This document shows, in pieces, positions 16,556 through 19,251 of a DNA stretch of 19,251 nt. The stretch lies in NCBI GenBank assembly GCA_046261875.1, contig JBHENW010000091.1:1-19251 (forward strand), read 5' to 3'. A program made the translations under genes and the position numbers. Within the stretch, counting starts at the first letter, position 1; every line of letters starts with the position of its first letter. This DNA is from JBHENW01 sp046261875 (GTDB lineage: Bacteria > Acidobacteriota > Thermoanaerobaculia > UBA5066 > Gp7-AA6). A model generated the notes under the pieces. The model saw only the letters and a program-made list of their open reading frames with translations. It made no database searches and was not told the origin of the DNA.

Positions 16556-16570
16556 GGAGGCAAGCCTCCA
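16555..16570 (-). promoter_or_regulatory. Hairpin sequestering the ribosome binding site of the zinc-ribbon membrane gene
   Basis: On the minus strand the mRNA would read UGGAGG-CUUG-CCUCCA, with the last A being the A of the AUG at 16555. The GGAGG Shine-Dalgarno (complement of 16565-16569) pairs fully with CCUCC (16556-16560). The loop is CUUG closed by G-C, a known stable tetraloop. Confidence 0.5.
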
Positions 16571-16571
16571 C

Positions 16572-16613
16572 CCTCAGCCGCAGGCGCCACCTGAGCGGCG
16601 CTTGCGGCTGAGG
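16572..16613. terminator. 17-base-pair hairpin after the OmpA-like gene
   Basis: Left arm 16572-16588 (CCTCAGCCGCAGGCGCC) and right arm 16597-16613 (GGCGCTTGCGGCTGAGG) match at 16 of 17 positions, the remaining one a G-T pair, with an 8-base loop. It begins 15 bases past the OmpA-like stop at 16629. No T run follows on either strand, so it is either a weak intrinsic terminator, an RNA-stabilising stem or an attenuator for the downstream gene. Confidence 0.55.
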
Positions 16614-16628
16614 CGCGGAGGGTTATGG

Positions 16629-17819
16629 TCAGCGAGGTGCGGCGGCCGATCCTTCGAGTATCAGCTCCACCCGCCGGTTCTGCGACTTCCCAGCGGAGGT
16701 CGTGTTGCTGGCGACGGGCTTGGTCTCGCCATATCCGTGCGCTTCGAGCCGGCCCGGGGTCACGCCGCCGGCGAGAAGGACGGACCGTACGGACTCGGCT
16801 CGCAGCTGCGAGAGCTTCAGGTTGTATTCGTTGCTCCCGTCGGCGTCGGTGTGGCCCTCGATGAGGACCCGCTGTTCGGGTACTGTCGCGAACGCCTTCG
16901 CGATCTCGGTCAGTCGCGCCCGCATGGCGGGCTTCACGTCGGACTTGTTCACGTCGAAATAGATGCTGCCCGGCAGCGTGACGATCAGCTTGCCGGCCTC
17001 TTCCCGGACCTGGGCGAGCCGCGACAGCGTGGCGCGCAGCTCTTCGCGCGTCTTCTCCTGCTCCTGCCGGAGGCGCTCCATCTCGGCCATGCGGGCTTCT
17101 TCGGCGCGTCGCTGCTCTTCGAGCTTCAGCCGCTCCGCTTCCGCGGCCTTGCGAGCCTCTTCCGCCGCCGCCCGACTCTGCTCCAGGTCGACGCGCATCC
17201 GCTCGAGCTCGGCCGCCGCGCGGTCCTTTTCAGCCTGGGAACGCTGCGCCGCTTCGCGCTCGGCCCGCTCCCGCTCGGAGGCCAGCCGCGCTTCGGCTTC
17301 CCGGTTGGCCGCTTCGCGCCGCGCCAGCTCGTCCTCGAGCCTCGCCCGCTCTTCGCGGGCCCGCGCTTCGGCCTCAACGCGCGCTCGCGCTTCGGCGTCG
17401 GCCGCCCGCTTCTCGGCTTCGGCCCGGGCCTCCCCCTGCAGGACCGCGATCTCCGCATCGCGCACGGCGAGCTCTCCTCGCGCCTTCCGGTCCCTCTCCC
17501 GCCGGAGCTCCTCCTCGAGCGCCGCGGTCTCCGCCCGGTACTGGGCGTCGCGCGCTTCCCCTTCCGCGACACGCGCCCAGTGCGCCGCGGCTTCCGCGTC
17601 GTTGGACTGTTCCCAGGAATTCTGGGCGACGTTCAGATGCGCGACCGCGGCGTCGTACTGCCGCGTGGCCCGCTGGTCCGCCCCGGCGTTCTTGGCTTCC
17701 TGGATGGCGAGGCGCGCCGCCGCGATCTCCTGCGGCGGAGGTCCCGCGGCGCACGCCGAAAAGAGCGCCGCCGCGGCTGCGATGAGAACAAAGAGTACGG
17801 TGTTGTGATGGTTCTTCAT
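16629..17819 (-). CDS. DUF4398 / coiled-coil / OmpA-domain lipoprotein
   Basis: Probably a periplasmic protein tying the outer membrane to peptidoglycan. The 396-residue product has a lipoprotein-type signal (hydrophobic VLFVLIAAAAALFSAC, Cys23; Phe at -3 is not ideal) and a DUF4398-like helical segment (about 32-75). A very long charged Ala/Glu/Arg coiled coil spans about 85-275. The OmpA C-terminal domain (about 280-390) shows IYFDVNKSDVKP, LIEGHTDADGSNEYNLKLSQ, LRAESV, AHGYGETKPVASN and NRRVEL. This domain binds diaminopimelate in peptidoglycan. ATG 17819 has GAGGA about 6 bases upstream, favoured over GTG 17831, which overlaps the previous stop. It follows the small DUF4398-like lipoprotein by 8 bases, so the two are one unit. 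A Pal-like anchor with an extended spacer is the best guess. Confidence 0.92.
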   Translation of the reverse strand: MKNHHNTVLFVLIAAAAALFSACAAGPPPQEIAAARLAIQEAKNAGADQRATRQYDAAVAHLNVAQNSWEQSNDAEAAAHWARVAEGEARDAQYRAETAALEEELRRERDRKARGELAVRDAEIAVLQGEARAEAEKRAADAEARARVEAEARAREERARLEDELARREAANREAEARLASERERAEREAAQRSQAEKDRAAAELERMRVDLEQSRAAAEEARKAAEAERLKLEEQRRAEEARMAEMERLRQEQEKTREELRATLSRLAQVREEAGKLIVTLPGSIYFDVNKSDVKPAMRARLTEIAKAFATVPEQRVLIEGHTDADGSNEYNLKLSQLRAESVRSVLLAGGVTPGRLEAHGYGETKPVASNTTSAGKSQNRRVELILEGSAAAPR

Positions 17820-17827
17820 TTTCGTCC

Positions 17828-18217
17828 TCACTGGCCCGCGCCGCCCGGGGCACGTTCCCGGATCCGCCGCGTTCGCATTTCCAGCTCATCCGCTTCGCGC
17901 TTGAACCTTGCGACTTCGGTCCGCAGCTTCTCCGCGCGCGCCCGGCTCTCCGCCGCGTCCGCGTACGCGCGCGCTTCGAGGAGACGGTCGCGTGCTTCCT
18001 CCCCGTTGCCCGCCGCCGACGCGCGTCGGGCCGCGTCGTAGGCACGGCGCGCCTTGGCCAGGAGATCCGTCGCGAGCTCGCCGGCCCCCGCGGACTCCGC
18101 GGCCCGAAGCTCCAGCTCCGCGTCTGTCATCGCCTTCGCATCCACCGGCGGACCGGTGGAAGCGCATCCGACGGCGAGAGCGGAGCCGAGCAGAACTACA
18201 ATGGAGACCTTCTTCAT
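17828..18217 (-). CDS. Small DUF4398-like lipoprotein
   Basis: A 129-residue protein with a clear lipoprotein signal: MKK, hydrophobic VSIVVLLGSALA, lipobox LAVGC with Cys18. The mature part is all helical and Ala/Arg/Glu-rich. ELRAAESAGAGELATDLLAK followed by ARRAYDAARRASAAG resembles the DUF4398 helical hairpin; a heptad-like C-terminal helix follows. ATG 18217 has GAGGAGGGG just upstream. It precedes the DUF4398/OmpA gene by 8 bases. The two share the same helical N-terminal theme, suggesting a pair that assembles together at the outer membrane. Specific function unknown. Confidence 0.88.
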   Translation of the reverse strand: MKKVSIVVLLGSALAVGCASTGPPVDAKAMTDAELELRAAESAGAGELATDLLAKARRAYDAARRASAAGNGEEARDRLLEARAYADAAESRARAEKLRTEVARFKREADELEMRTRRIRERAPGGAGQ

Positions 18218-18243
18218 CGTCCCCTCCTCGATCGAAAGGAATC

Positions 18244-18260
18244 GGGCTCGCAGCGAGCCC
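18244..18260. repeat. Hairpin in the leader of the small lipoprotein gene
   Basis: GGGCTCG (18244-18250), a 3-base loop CAG and CGAGCCC (18254-18260) form a perfect 7-bp stem. A second small stem GCATC/GATGC lies at 18278-18290. On the minus strand both fall in the probable 5' leader of the lipoprotein operon. No terminator-like T run accompanies them. Confidence 0.4.
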
Positions 18261-18275
18261 CCCTCCCCGCCCGTG

Positions 18276-18305
18276 TTGCATCTGGGATGCCAGCCCCCAT
18301 ATTCT
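18276..18305 (+). promoter_or_regulatory. Possible sigma-70-like promoter of the methyltransferase gene
   Basis: TTGCAT (18276-18281), an 18-base spacer and TATTCT (18300-18305). Predicted transcription start is near 18312, just before the small open frame at 18316. No clear promoter for the divergent lipoprotein operon was found in the same gap. Confidence 0.4.
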
Positions 18306-18315
18306 GACTTGGACG

Positions 18316-18369
18316 ATGAAAAGAAAAGCCCGCCGATCCCGGCGCGGCGACCGGCTCATGACCGGGTGA
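18316..18369 (+). CDS. 17-codon basic leader ORF overlapping the methyltransferase start
   Basis: ATG 18316 opens a frame encoding MKRKARRSRRGDRLMTG, ending with TGA (18367-18369). The TGA overlaps the GTG of the methyltransferase gene (GTGA). No strong ribosome site precedes either start. It may be a translated leader that couples initiation of the downstream gene, or the ATG may be unused. Half of the residues are basic. Confidence 0.25.
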   Translation: MKRKARRSRRGDRLMTG

Positions 18370-19251
18370 GCGCGGAGGAAGACCCCGCCGCGTCCCTGGC
18401 CGAGGAGATCCGCGCGGCAGTCGGGGAGACGGCGGCGGCGCGGCCGCCCGCCCGGACGGTCCCGGCCGGTTTTTCTCCGCTCGATGACCTCGGCAAGCCG
18501 CTCGAGCGCGCGGAAGCCCACCTGACCCCGGTCGTTCCGGCTGGCGCGCGCCTGGCCCGGATCAAGCGCCTCGCCCTGCGCGCCGGCAGATTCCTCTGGC
18601 GGGATCAGGCGTCCTTCAACGCGCTCTCCCTCGAAGCCATGGGCGGTCTGCGCCAGGCGGCGGCGCAGGCCCTCGACGCGGCGGAGAGTCTGACCGTTCA
18701 GGTCGGCGACCTGCGCCGCCGGGTCGAAGAGTGTCATCAGGCAACCGAACGTTCGGCCGCCGCGGAGGAGGCCTCGAAACGGCGGGCCGCGATTCAGGAC
18801 GGGCGGATCGCGCAGCTGGAGGGCTCCGGTCCATCGAAGGTCGCACCCCCCGGCGAGGGGGTACGGGCCGGGGACGCGCTCGCGCTGCCCCCCGGCGTCT
18901 ACAGCCTTTTCGAGGAGCGTTTTCGAGGCACCCCCGAGCACGTCGCCTCCGGGCAGTCCGACTACGTCGAGCTCCTGCGCGGCGCGCGCGGACCCGTGCT
19001 GGACGTCGGGTCGGGCCGGGGCGAGTTCCTCCGACTGCTGCGCGACCGCGGCATTTCGGCGCGGGGCATCGAGGTCAACCCGCTTTCGGCCGAGGCGGCC
19101 CGGAAGGAAGGCCTGGACGTCGCCGAGGGGGATGCGCTCGAGGTCCTCGCCGAGACTGCGCCGGAGAGCGCCGGCGGGGTCGTCGCTTTCCAGGTCGTCG
19201 AGCACTGGCCCCCGGCTGCCATCTACCGCTTCCTCCGCGAGGCGCGGCGGG
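18366..19251 (+). CDS. SAM-dependent methyltransferase with N-terminal helical region (3' end outside window)
   Basis: The frame is open from GTG 18366 to the window edge (295 codons). Residues about 1-170 are Ala/Glu/Arg-rich and mostly helical, including RLARIKRLALRAGRFLWRDQ and a coiled-coil stretch. A class I methyltransferase domain follows: YSLFEERFRGTPEHV, motif I PVLDVGSGRGEFLRLL, acidic GIEVNPLS at the end of strand 2, GDALEVL, and FQVVEHWPP at motif IV. This arrangement is familiar from methyltransferases in O-antigen, capsule and other surface polysaccharide loci, often beside glycosyltransferases; the acceptor here is unknown. The start is uncertain because GTG 18366 lacks a ribosome site. 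It is divergent from the lipoprotein operon. Confidence 0.85.
   Translation, partial: MSAEEDPAASLAEEIRAAVGETAAARPPARTVPAGFSPLDDLGKPLERAEAHLTPVVPAGARLARIKRLALRAGRFLWRDQASFNALSLEAMGGLRQAAAQALDAAESLTVQVGDLRRRVEECHQATERSAAAEEASKRRAAIQDGRIAQLEGSGPSKVAPPGEGVRAGDALALPPGVYSLFEERFRGTPEHVASGQSDYVELLRGARGPVLDVGSGRGEFLRLLRDRGISARGIEVNPLSAEAARKEGLDVAEGDALEVLAETAPESAGGVVAFQVVEHWPPAAIYRFLREARR

Noticed and set aside
16500..18041. 513-codon plus-strand frame opposite the OmpA-like gene
   Set aside because: Mirror of the coiled-coil Ala/Glu/Arg codons; the opposite strand carries a clear OmpA domain.
18218..18315. Riboswitch in the leader of the lipoprotein operon
   Set aside because: Only two small stems are present, with no recognisable conserved riboswitch core.

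Overview
The window is a GC-rich (roughly 70% by eye), densely packed bacterial chromosome segment. A type IV pilus retraction ATPase, two lipoproteins, an OmpA-like peptidoglycan-binding protein and a lytic transglycosylase point to a Gram-negative, diderm cell. GTG and TTG starts are frequent. I would guess an Acidobacteriota-type or similar deep-branching soil lineage, but this rests on gene style only. There is no phage, plasmid, CRISPR or tRNA/rRNA gene. No gene-free stretch exceeds 300 bases; the longest is a 254-base palindromic insertion.

Layout. 1-49: the last codons of an unidentified gene. 183-4557 (+): pilT, recX, alaS; recX overlaps alaS and is cut off from pilT by a cluster of stops in all three frames. 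4593-5397 (+): a promoter and a secreted lytic transglycosylase. 5395-5648: an imperfect foldback element with TA at each end, inserted exactly at the transglycosylase stop codon. 5651-7006 (+): a TPR protein fused to an AIM24-type beta domain. 7025-9786 (-): a membrane-anchored polysaccharide deacetylase with an N-terminal zinc-finger-like segment, overlapping a phosphohexomutase. 9827-10393 (+): pgsA. 10400-14391 (-): a compact cluster queG, CNNM/CorC (HlyC-type) membrane protein, NAD-type isocitrate dehydrogenase, trmB. 14484-15611 (+): AI-2E family transporter. 15608-18217 (-): a small DUF4398-like lipoprotein, a DUF4398/coiled-coil/OmpA protein, then a hairpin and a zinc-ribbon membrane protein of unknown role. 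18366-end (+): an incomplete SAM-dependent methyltransferase of the kind seen in surface polysaccharide loci.

Most of the window is envelope and housekeeping biology: wall turnover and modification, sugar phosphate supply, phospholipid synthesis, outer-membrane anchoring, and two tRNA-modifying enzymes (QueG, TrmB) in one cluster. No clear new defence or biosynthetic system is visible. The points most worth a second look are the missing start codon of recX, the MITE-like foldback element, the TPR-AIM24 fusion, and an RNA hairpin that sequesters the ribosome binding site of the zinc-ribbon membrane protein.
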